NCBI RefSeq assembly: GCF_964019385.1
Contig: NC_088645.1
Coordinates: 15,170,864-15,234,863, forward strand
Reading direction: 5' to 3'
Origin: Sycon ciliatum
Lineage: Eukaryota; Porifera; Calcarea; Leucosolenida; Sycettidae
Length of the DNA stretch: 64,000 nucleotides
A program made the translations under genes and the position numbers. Shown piece after piece: positions 1 through 11,133 of this stretch (positions are counted from its first letter, which is position 1; every line of letters begins with the position of its first letter). The notes under the pieces were generated by a model that saw nothing but the letters and a program-made list of their open reading frames with translations, did not search any database and had not been told where the DNA came from.

Positions 1-151
1 GCTTGACATAGACAAGTGCACAAAGAAAAAGAGCCACATTTCTCTAAAGAACTTGCCCAGGGCTGCTGAAAGCTGAAAAATAACCAATCTCACACTTTGG
101 GGCTTTTTACCCGTGAATTTTCACTTTGCGACTAAACTATTCACAGCAGTG

Positions 152-178
152 CCACATTTTCTGGGTCACTGAATGTGG
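152..178. repeat. Short inverted repeat in the monomer, 7-bp stem
   Basis: CCACATT at 152-158 is the exact reverse complement of AATGTGG at 172-178, with a 13-nt loop. It recurs in most monomers at the same phase. In monomers carrying CACTAAATG the stem lengthens to 8 bp (CCACATTT/AAATGTGG, for example 886-912). In monomers with CCAAATT the left arm is broken. It could form a cruciform or a transcript hairpin; nothing shows that it does. Confidence 0.6.
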
Positions 179-349
179 GTGCCAGCGCCCTACAAGCAAA
201 CCAAAAATCAAATCAATGCGACCACTGACATTACAGCTGGGTCATGTTATAGAGAGGTACATTGAAATTCAAAGGTCAGCACAAATGGTCAAAATCCGAC
301 ATTTTCTCACCTTCCTGCCCGTTCACAGCTCAGAAAATGACAATGACCA
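163..349. promoter_or_regulatory. Cluster of five nuclear-receptor-like half-sites
   Basis: Seen directly: GGGTCA at 163-168 and 239-244, AGGTCA at 273-278, TGGTCA at 286-291 and TGACCA (reverse strand) at 344-349. The AGGTCA lies within AAAGGTCA, the monomeric element bound by NR4A-type receptors, and is followed seven bases later by TGGTCA in direct orientation. Five such hexamers in 367 bp is well above the roughly 0.5 expected for [AGT]GGTCA on both strands of random sequence. The pattern repeats in nearly every monomer. Binding or function is inference only; short motifs amplified with a satellite need no role. Confidence 0.3.
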
Positions 350-492
350 GCCTCATCTTGTTGTGCAGCTGGACATAGACAAGTGAACCAAGAAAAAGAG
401 CCACATTTCTCTAAAGAACTTGCCCAGGGCTGCTGAAAGCTGAAAAATAACCAATCTCACAGTTTGGGGCTTTTTACCCGTGAATCTTCACT

Positions 493-1960
493 TTGCGACT
501 AAACTATTCACAGCAGTGCCACATTTTCTGGGTCACTGAATGTGGGTGCCAGCGCCCTACAAGCAAACCAAAAATCAAATCAATGCGACCACTGACATTA
601 CAGCTGGGTCATGTTATAGAGAGGTACATTGAAATTCAAAGGTCAGCACAAATGGTCAAAATCCGACATTTTCTCACCTTCCTGCCCGTTCACAGCTCAG
701 AAAATGACAATGACCAGCCTCATCTTGTTGTGCAGCTGGACATAGACAAGTGAACCAAGAAAAAGAGCCACATTTCTCTAAAGAACTTGCCCAGGGCTGC
801 TGAAAGCTGAAAAATAACCAATCTCACAGTTTGGGGCTTTTTACCCGTGAATCTTCACTTTGCGACTAAACTATTCACAGCAGTGCCACATTTTCTGGGT
901 CACTAAATGTGGATGCCAGCGCCCTACAAGCAAACCAAAAATCAAATCAATGCGACCACTGACATTACAGCTGGGTCATGTTATAGAGAGGTACATTGAA
1001 ATTCAAAGGTCAGCACAAATGGTCAAAATCCGACATTTTCTCACCTTCCTGCCCGTTCACAGCTCAGAAAATGACAATGACCAGCCTCATCTTGTTGTGC
1101 AGCTGGACATAGACAAGTGAACCAAGAAAAAGAGCCACATTTCTCTAAAGAACTTGCCCAGGGCTGCTGAAAGCTGAAAAATAACCAATCTCACAGTTTG
1201 GGGCTTTTTACCCGTGAATCTTCACTTTGCGACTAAACTATTCACAGCAGTGCCACATTTTCTGGGTCACTGAATGTGGGTGCCAGCGCCCTACAAGCAA
1301 ACCAAAAATCAAATCAATGCGACCACTGACATTACAGCTGGGTCATGTTATAGAGAGGTACATTGAAATTCAAAGGTCAGCACAAATGGTCAAAATCCGA
1401 CATTTTCTCACCTTCCTGCCCGTTCACAGCTCAGAAAATGACAATGACCAGCCTCATCTTGTTGTGCAGCTGGACATAGACAAGTGAACCAAGAAAAAGA
1501 GCCACATTTCTCTAAAGAACTTGCCCAGGGCTGCTGAAAGCTGAAAAATAACCAATCTCACAGTTTGGGGCTTTTTACCCGTGAATCTTCACTTTGCGAC
1601 TAAACTATTCACAGCAGTGCCACATTTTCTGGGTCACTAAATGTGGATGCCAGCGCCCTACAAGCAAACCAAAAATCAAATCAATGCGACCACTGACATT
1701 ACAGCTGGGTCATGTTATAGAGAGGTACATTGAAATTCAAAGGTCAGCACAAATGGTCAAAATCCGACATTTTCTCACCTTCCTGCCCGTTCACAGCTCA
1801 GAAAATGACAATGACCAGCCTCATCTTGTTGTGCAGCTGGACATAGACAAGTGAACCAAGAAAAAGAGCCACATTTCTCTAAAGAACTTGCCCAGGGCTG
1901 CTGAAAGCTGAAAAATAACCAATCTCACAGTTTGGGGCTTTTTACCCGTGAATCTTCACT
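493..1960 (+). repeat. 2-monomer higher-order repeat, two copies (734-bp period)
   Basis: Monomer types alternate. 493 and 1227 carry CACTGAATGTGGGTG, while 860 and 1594 carry CACTAAATGTGGATG. The pair at 493-1226 therefore recurs at 1227-1960 and again at 2695-3428. The flanking type with AATAACCAGCC and GTTCAGCTTGAC lies at 1961 and 3429, giving a 4-monomer spacing (1,468 bp) around it. Confidence 0.75.
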
Positions 1961-4900
1961 TTGCGACTAAACTATTCACAGCAGTGCCACATTTTCTGGG
2001 TCACTGAATGTGGGTGCCAGCGCCCTACAAGCAAACCAAAAATTAAATCAATGCGACCACTGACATTACAGCTGGGTCATGTTATAGAGAGGTACATTGA
2101 AATTCAAAGGTCAGCACAAATGGTCAAAATCCGACATTTTCTCACCTTCCTGCCCGTTCACAGCTCAGAAAATGACAATAACCAGCCTCATCTCGTTGTT
2201 CAGCTTGACATAGACAAGTCCACAAAGAAAAAGAGCCACATTTCTCTAAAGAACTTGCCCAGGGCTGCTGAAAGCTGAAAAATAACCAATCTCACACTTT
2301 GGGGCTTTTTACCCGTGAATTTTCACTTTGCGACTAAACTATTCACAGCAGTGCCACATTTTCTGGGTCACTGAATGTGGGTGCCAGCGCCCTACAAGCA
2401 AACCAAAAATCAAATCAATGCGACCACTGACATTACAGCTGGGTCATGTTATAGAGAGGTACATTGAAATTCAAAGGTCAGCACAAATGGTCAAAATCCG
2501 ACATTTTCTCACCTTCCTGCCCGTTCACAGCTCAGAAAATGACAATGACCAGCCTCATCTTGTTGTGCAGCTGGACATAGACAAGTGAACCAAGAAAAAG
2601 AGCCACATTTCTCTAAAGAACTTGCCCAGGGCTGCTGAAAGCTGAAAAATAACCAATCTCACAGTTTGGGGCTTTTTACCCGTGAATCTTCACTTTGCGA
2701 CTAAACTATTCACAGCAGTGCCACATTTTCTGGGTCACTGAATGTGGGTGCCAGCGCCCTACAAGCAAACCAAAAATCAAATCAATGCGACCACTGACAT
2801 TACAGCTGGGTCATGTTATAGAGAGGTACATTGAAATTCAAAGGTCAGCACAAATGGTCAAAATCCGACATTTTCTCACCTTCCTGCCCGTTCACAGCTC
2901 AGAAAATGACAATGACCAGCCTCATCTTGTTGTGCAGCTGGACATAGACAAGTGAACCAAGAAAAAGAGCCACATTTCTCTAAAGAACTTGCCCAGGGCT
3001 GCTGAAAGCTGAAAAATAACCAATCTCACAGTTTGGGGCTTTTTACCCGTGAATCTTCACTTTGCGACTAAACTATTCACAGCAGTGCCACATTTTCTGG
3101 GTCACTAAATGTGGATGCCAGCGCCCTACAAGCAAACCAAAAATCAAATCAATGCGACCACTGACATTACAGCTGGGTCATGTTATAGAGAGGTACATTG
3201 AAATTCAAAGGTCAGCACAAATGGTCAAAATCCGACATTTTCTCACCTTCCTGCCCGTTCACAGCTCAGAAAATGACAATGACCAGCCTCATCTTGTTGT
3301 GCAGCTGGACATAGACAAGTGAACCAAGAAAAAGAGCCACATTTCTCTAAAGAACTTGCCCAGGGCTGCTGAAAGCTGAAAAATAACCAATCTCACAGTT
3401 TGGGGCTTTTTACCCGTGAATCTTCACTTTGCGACTAAACTATTCACAGCAGTGCCACATTTTCTGGGTCACTGAATGTGGGTGCCAGCGCCCTACAAGC
3501 AAACCAAAAATTAAATCAATGCGACCACTGACATTACAGCTGGGTCATGTTATAGAGAGGTACATTGAAATTCAAAGGTCAGCACAAATGGTCAAAATCC
3601 GACATTTTCTCACCTTCCTGCCCGTTCACAGCTCAGAAAATGACAATAACCAGCCTCATCTCGTTGTTCAGCTTGACATAGACAAGTCCACAAAGAAAAA
3701 GAGCCACATTTCTCTAAAGAACTTGCCCAGGGCTGCTGAAAGCTGAAAAATAACCAATCTCACACTTTGGGGCTTTTTACCCGTGAATCTTCACTTTGCG
3801 ACTAAACTATTCACAGCAGTGCCACATTTTCTGGGTCACTGAATGTGGGTGCCAGCGCCTCACAAGCAAACCAAAAATCAAATCAATGCGACCACTGACA
3901 TTACAGCTGGGTCATGTTATAGAGAGGTACATTGAAATTCAAAGGACAGCACAAATGGTCAAAATCCGACATTTTCTCACCTTCCTGCCCGTTCACAGCT
4001 CAGGAAATGACAATGACCAGCCTCATCTCGTTGTGCAGCTGCACATAGACAAGTGAACCAAGAAAAAGAGCCACATTTCTCTAAAGAACTTGCCCAGGGC
4101 TGCTGAAAGCTGAAAAATAACCAATCTCACAGTTTGGGGCTTTTTACCCGTGAATCTTCACTTTGCGACTAAACTATTCACAGCAGTGCCAATTTTTTGG
4201 GTCACTGAATGTGGGTGCCAGCGCCCTACAAGCAAACCAAAAATCAAATCAATGCGACCACTGACATTACAGCTGGGTCATGTTATAGAGAGGTACATTG
4301 AAATTCAAAGGACAGCACAAATGGTCAAAATCCGACATTTTCTCACCTTCCTGCCCGTTCACAGCTCAGAAAATGACAATGACCAGCCTCATCTCGTTGT
4401 GCAGCTGGACATAGACAAGTGAACCAAGAAAAAGAGCCACATTTCTCTAAAGAACTTGCCCAGGGCTGCTGAAAGCTGAAAAATAACCAATCTCACAGTT
4501 TGGGGCTTTTTACCCGTGAATCTTCACTTTGCGACTAAACTATTCACAGCAGTGCCACATTTTCTGGGTCACTGAATGTGGGTGCCAACGCCCTACAAGC
4601 AAACCAAAAATTAAATCAATGCGACCACTGACATTACAGCTGGGTCATGTTATAGAGAGGTACATTGAAATTCAAAGGTCAGCACAAATGGTCAAAATCC
4701 GACATTTTCTCACCTTCCTGCCCGTTCACAGCTCAGAAAATGACAATAACCAGCCTCATCTCGTTGTTCAGCTTGACATAGACAAGTGCACAAAGAAAAA
4801 GAGCCACATTTCTCTAAAGAACTTGCCCAGGGCTGCTGAAAGCTGAAAAATAACCAATCTCACACTTTGGGGCTTTTTACCCGTGAATTTTCACTTTGCG

Positions 4901-7900
4901 ACTAAACTATTCACAGCAGTGCCACATTTTCTGGGTCACTGAATGTGGGTGCCAGCGCGTCACAAGCAAACCAAAAATCAAATCAATGCGACCACTGACA
5001 TTACAGCTGGGTCATGTTATAGAGAGGTACATTGAAATTCAAAGGACAGCACAAATGGTCAAAATCCGACATTTTCTCACCTTCCTGCCCGTTCACAGCT
5101 CAGAAAATGACAATGACCAGCCTCATCTCGTTGTGCAGCTGGACATAGACAAGTGAACCAAGAAAAAGAGCCACATTTCTCTAAAGAACTTGCCCAGGGC
5201 TGCTGAAAGCTGAAAAATAACCAATCTCACAGTTTGGGGCTTTTTACCCGTGAATCTTCACTTTGCGACTAAACTATTCACAGCAGTGCCAAATTTTCTG
5301 GGTCACTGAATGTGGGTGCCAGCGCCCTACAAGCAAACCAAAAATTAAATCAATGCGACCACTGACATTACAGCTGGGTCATGTTATAGAGAGGTACATT
5401 GAAATTCAAAGGTCAGCACAAATGGTAAAAATCCGACATTTTCTCACCTTCCTGCCCGTTCACAGCTCAGAAAATGACAATAACCAACCTCATCTCGTTG
5501 TTCAGCTTGACATAGACAAGTGCACAAAGAAAAAGAGCCACATTTGTCTAAAGAACTTGCCCAGGGCTGCTGAAAGCTGAAAAATAACCAATCTCACACT
5601 TTGGGGCTTTTTACCCGTGAATCTTCACTTTGCGACTAAACTATTCACAGCAGTGCCACATTTTCTGGGTCACTGAATGTGGGTGCCAGCGCCTCACAAG
5701 CAAACCAAAAATCAAATCAATGCGACCACTGACATTACAGCTGGGTCATGTTATAGAGAGGTACATTGAAATTCAAAGGTCAGCACAAATGGTCAAAATC
5801 CGACATTTTCTCACCTTCCTGCCCGTTCACAGCTCAGAAAATGACAATGACCAGCCTCATCTTGTTGTGCAGCTGGACATAGACAAGTGAACCAAGAAAA
5901 AGAGCCACATTTCTCTAAAGAACTTGCCCAGGGCTGCTGAAAGCTGAAAATAACCAATCTCACACTTTGGGGCTTTTTACCCGTGAATCTTCACTTTGCG
6001 ACTAAACTATTCACAGCAGTGCCACATTTTTTGGGTCACTGAATGTGGGTGCCAGAGCCCTACAAGCAAACCAAAAATCAAATCAATGCGACCACTGACA
6101 TTACAGCTGGGTTATGTTATAGAGAGGTACATTGAAATTCAAAGGTCAGCACAAATGGTCAAAATCCGACATTTTCTCAACTTCCTGCCCGTTCACAGCT
6201 CAGAAAATGACAATGACCAACCTCATCTTGTTGTGCAGTTGGACATAGACAAGTGAACCAAGAAAAAGAGCCACATTTCTCTAAAGAACTTGCCCAGGGC
6301 TGCTGAAAGCTGAAAAATAACCAATCTCACACTTTGGGGCTTTTTACCCGTGAATCTTCGCTTTGCGACTAAACTATTCACAGCAGTGCCACATTTTCTG
6401 GGTCACTAAATGTGGATGCCAGCGCCCTACAAGCAAACCAAAAAACAAATCAATGCGACCACTGACATTACAGCTGGGTCATGTTATAGAGAGGTACATT
6501 GAAATTCAAAGGTCAGCACAAATGGTCAAAATCCGACATTTTCTCACCTTCCTGCCCGTTCACAGCTCAGAAAATGACAATGACCAGCCTCATCTCGTTG
6601 TGCAGCTGGACATAGACAAGTGAACCAAGAAAAAGACCCACATTTCTCTAAAGAACTTGCCCAGGGCTGCTGAAAGCTGAAAAATAACCAATCTCACACT
6701 TTGGGGCTTTTTACCTGTGAATCTTCACTTTGCGACTAAACTATTCACAGCAGTGCCACATTTTCTGGGTCACTGAATGTGGGTGCCAGCGCCCTACAAG
6801 CAAACCAAAAATCAAGTCAATGCGACCACTGACATTACAGCTGGGTCATGTTATAGAGAGGTATATTGAAATTGTAAGGTCAGCACAAATGGTCAAAATC
6901 CGACATTTTCTCACCTTCCTGCCCGTTCACAGCTCAGAAAATGACAATGACCAGCCTCATCTTGTTGTTCAGCTGGACATAGACAAGTGCATCAAGAAAA
7001 AGAGCAACATTTCTCTAAAGAACTTGCCCGGGGCTGCTGAAAGCTGAAAAATAACCAATCTCACAGTTTGGGGCTTTTTACCCATGAATCTTCACTTTGC
7101 GACTAAACTATTCACAGCAGTGCCACATTTTCTGGGTCACTGAATGTGGGTGCCAGCGCCCTACAAGCATACCAAAAATCAAATCAATGCGACCACTGAC
7201 ATTACAGCTGGGTCATGTTATAGAGAGGTACATTGAAATTCAAAGGTCAGCACAAATGGTCAAAATCCGACATTTTCTCACCTTCCTGCCCGTTCACAGC
7301 TCAGAAAATGACAATGACCAGCCTCATCTCGTTGTGCAGCTGGACAGAGACAAGTGCACCAAGAAAAAGAGCCACATTTCTCTGAAGAACTTGCCCAGGG
7401 CTGCTGAAAGCTGAAAAATAACCAATCTCACACTTTGGGGCTTTTTACCCGTGAATCTTCACTTTGCGACTAAACTATTCACAGCAGTGCCACATTTTTT
7501 GGGTCACTGAATGTGGGTGCCAGCGCCCTACAAGCAAACCAAAAATCAAATCAATGCGACCACTGACATTACAGCTGGGTCATGTTATAGAGAGGTACAT
7601 TGAAATTCAAAGGTCAGCACAAATGGTCAAAATCCGACATTTTCTCACCTTCCTGCCCGTTCAAAGCTCAGAAAATGACAATGACCAGCCTCATCTTGTT
7701 GTGCAGCTGGACATAGACAAGTGAACCAAGAAAAAGAGCCACATTTCTCTAAAGAACTTGCCCAGGGCTGCTGAAAGCTGAAAAATAACCAATCTCACAG
7801 TTTGGGGCTTTTTACCCGTGAATCTTCACTTTGCGACTAAACTATTCACAGCAGTGCCACATTTTCTGGGTACCTAAATGTGGATGCCAGCGCCCTACAA

Positions 7901-8197
7901 GCAAACCAAAAATCAAATCCATGCGACCAGTGACATTACAGCTGGGTCATGTTATAGAGAGGTACATTGAAATTCAAAGGTCAGCACAAATGGTCAAAAT
8001 CCGACATTTTCTCACCTTTCTGCCCGTTCACAGCTCAGAAAATGACAATGACCAGCCTCATCTCGTTGTGCAGCTGGACAGAGACAAGTGCACCAAGAAA
8101 AAGAGCCACATTTCTCTGAAGAACTTGCCCAGGGCTGCTGAAAGCTGAAAAATAACCAATCTCACACTTTGGGGCTTTTTACCCGTGAATCTTCACT

Positions 8198-11133
8198 TTG
8201 CGACTAAACTATTCACAGCAGTGCCACATTTTTTGGGTCACTGAATGTAGGTGCCAGCGCCCTACAAGCAAACCAAAAATCAAATCAATGCGACCACTGA
8301 CATTACAGCTGGGTCATGTTATAGAGAGGTACATTGAAATTCAAAGGTCAGCACAAATGGTCAAAATCCGACATTTTCTCACCTTTCTGCCCGTTCACAG
8401 CTCAGAAAATGACAATGACCAGCCTCATCTTGTTGTGCAGCTGGACATAGACAAGTGAACCAAGAAAAAGAGCCACATTTCTCTAAAGAACTTGCCCAGG
8501 GCTGCTGAAAGCTGAAAAATAACCAATCTCACACTTTGGGGCATTTTACCCGTGAATCTTCACTTTGCGACTAAACTATTCACAGCAGTGCCACATTTTC
8601 TGGGTCACTAAATGTGGATGCCAGCGCCCTACAAGCAAACCAAAAATCAAATCCATGCGACCACTGACATTACAGCTGGGTCATGTTATAGAGAGGTACA
8701 TTGAAATTCAAAGGTCAGCACAAATGGTCAAAATCCGACATTTTCTCACCTTCCTGCCCGTTCACAGCTCAGAAAATGACAATGACCAGCCTCATCTTGT
8801 TGTGCAGCTGGACATAGACAAGTGCACCAAGAAAAAGAGCCACATTTCTCTAAAGAACTTGCCCAGGGCTGCTGAAAGCTGAAAAATAACCAATCTCACA
8901 GTTTGGGGCTTTTTACCCGTGAATCTTCACTTTGCGACTAAACTATTCACAGCAGTGCCACATTTTCTGGGTCACTGAATGTGGGTGCCAGCGCCTCACA
9001 AGCAAACCAAAAATCAAATCAATGCGACCACTGACATTACAGCTGGGTCATGTTATAGAGAGGTATATTGAAATTCAAAGGTCAGCACAAATGGTCAAAA
9101 TCCGACATTTTCTCACCTTCCTGCCCGTTCACAGCTCAGAAAATGACAATGACCAGCCTCATCTCGTTGTGCAGCTGGACATAGACAAGTGCACCAAGAA
9201 AAAGAGCCACATTTCTCTAAAGAACTTGCCCAGGGCTGCTGAAAGCTGAAAAATAACCAATCTCACAGTTTGGGGCTTTTTACCCGTGAATCTTCACTTT
9301 GCGACTAAACTATTCACAGCAGTGCCACATTTTTTGGGTCACTGAATGTGGGTGCGAGCGCCCTACAAGCAAACCAAAAATCAAATCAATGCGACCACTG
9401 ACATTACAGCTGGGTCATGTTATAGAGAGGTACATTGAAATTCAAAGGTCAGCACAAATGGTCAAAATCCGACATTTTCTCACCTTGCTGCCCGTTCACA
9501 GCTCAGAAAATGACAATGACCAGCCTCATCTCGTTGTGCAGCTGGACAGAGACAAGTGCACCAAGAAAAAGAGCCACATTTCTCTGAAGAACTTGCCCAG
9601 GGCTGCTGAAAGCTGAAAAATAACCAATCTCACACTTTGGGGCTTTTTACCCGTGAATCTTCACTTTGCGACTAAACTATTCACAGCAGTGCCACATTTT
9701 TTGGGTCACTGAATGTAGGTGCCAGCGCCCTACAAGCAAACCAAAAATCAAATCAATGCGACCACTGACATTACAGCTGGGTCATGTTATAGAGAGGTAC
9801 ATTGAAATTCAAAGGTCAGCACAAATGGTCAAAATCCGACATTTTCTCACCTTCCTGCCCGTTCACAGCTCAGAAAATGACAATGACCAGCCTCATCTTG
9901 TTGTGCAGCTGGACATAGACAAGTGAACCAAGAAAAAGAGCCACATTTCTCTAAAGAACTTGCCCAGGGCTGCTGAAAGCTGAAAAATAACCAATCTCAC
10001 ACTTTGGGGCATTTTACCCGTGAATCTTCACTTTGCGACTAAACTATTCACAGCAGTGCCACATTTTCTGGGTCACTAAATGTGGATGCCAGCGCCCTAC
10101 AAGCAAACCAAAAATCAAATCCATGCGACCACTGACATTACAGCTGGGTCATGTTATAGAGAGGTACATTGAAATTCAAAGGTCAGCACAAATGGTCAAA
10201 ATCCGACATTTTCTCACCTTCCTGCCCGTTCACAGCTCAGAAAATGACAATGACCAGCCTCATCTTGTTGTGCAGCTGGACATAGACAAGTGCACCAAGA
10301 AAAAGAGCCACATTTCTCTAAAGAACTTGCCCAGGGCTGCTGAAAGCTGAAAAATAACCAATCTCACAGTTTGGGGCTTTTTACCCGTGAATCTTCACTT
10401 TGCGACTAAACTATTCACAGCAGTGCCACATTTTCTGGGTCACTGAATGTGGGTACCAGCGCCTCACAAGCAAACCAAAAATCAAATCAATGCGACCACT
10501 GACATTACAGCTGGGTCATGTTATAGAGAGGTATATTGAAATTCAAAGGTCAGCACAAATGGTCAAAATCCGACATTTTCTCACCTTCCTGCCCGTTCAC
10601 AGCTCAGAAAATGACAATGACCAGCCTCATCTCGTTGTGCAGCTGGACATAGACAAGTGCACCAAGAAAAAGAGCCACATTTCTCTAAAGAACTTGCCCA
10701 GGGCTGCTGAAAGCTGAAAAATAACCAATCTCACAGTTTGGGGCTTTTTACCCGTGAATCTTCACTTTGCGACTAAACTATTCACAGCAGTGCCACATTT
10801 TCTGGGTCACTGAATGTGGGTGCCAGCGCCCTACAAGCAAACCAAAAATCAAATCAATGCGACCACTGACATTACAGCTGGGTCATGTTATAGAGAGGTA
10901 CATTGAAATTCAAAGGTCAGCACAAATGGTCAAAATCCGACATTTTCTCACCTTCCTGCCCGTTCACAGCTCAGAAAATGACAATGACCAGCCTCATCTC
11001 GTTGTGCAGCTGGACAGAGACAAGTGAACCAAGAAAAAGACCCACATTTCTCTAAAGAACTTGCCCAGGGCTGCTGAAAGCTGAAAAATAACCAATCTCA
11101 CACTTTGGGGCTTTTTACCCGTGAATCTTCACT
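8198..11133 (+). repeat. 4-monomer higher-order repeat, two copies (1,468-bp period)
   Basis: Monomers at 8198, 8565, 8932 and 9299 match those at 9666, 10033, 10400 and 10767 in order. Shared private markers include GAATGTAGGTG (8244 and 9712), the rare GGGGCATTTTACC (about 8538 and 10006), CAAATCCATGCG in the second monomer and GGTATATTG in the third. Small later differences exist, such as TGGGTACCAGC in 10400. Related 4-monomer order continues to about 12967. Confidence 0.8.

Larger units (their letters stand above)
126..492 (+). repeat. Representative 367-bp satellite monomer
   Basis: One full repeat period, used here to describe monomer anatomy. The phase is arbitrary, starting at TTGCGACTAAAC. 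Within it lie an inverted repeat at 152-178, two CAGCTG palindromes (234-239 and 367-372), five RGGTCA-like half-sites (163, 239, 273, 286 and 344 on the reverse strand) and a CCAAT element at 450-454. The stretch from about 247 to 290 is nearly invariant across the array, while 150-180 varies most. An open frame from TTG at 126 ends at a TGA in this monomer and runs on to 105 codons in monomers with TGC there. Because 367 is not a multiple of 3, no frame can continue from monomer to monomer. Two periods of about 183 bp would suit two nucleosomes, but that is inference. Confidence 0.9.

Noticed and set aside
141-330. Ancestral half-monomer duplication (TTCACAG echo about 182 bp apart)
   Set aside because: TTCACAGC occurs twice close to half a period apart, but the flanks do not align. 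One short match is not enough.
126-492. CENP-B box in the monomer
   Set aside because: I compared the CCCG-containing segments (TACCCGTGAATC and GCCCGTTCACAG) with the CENP-B box core on both strands. Neither has the required spaced bases.
126-492. 5S rRNA, tRNA-derived SINE or polymerase III origin of the monomer
   Set aside because: I found no recognisable B box or 5S internal control region in the monomer by eye.
126-2278. The 86- and 105-residue frames repeated in each monomer as a tandem gene family
   Set aside because: They begin at TTG rather than ATG, stop at variable sites (TGA, and TAA or TAG in some monomers), have no recognisable domain and repeat with the satellite period. They are treated as satellite open frames.
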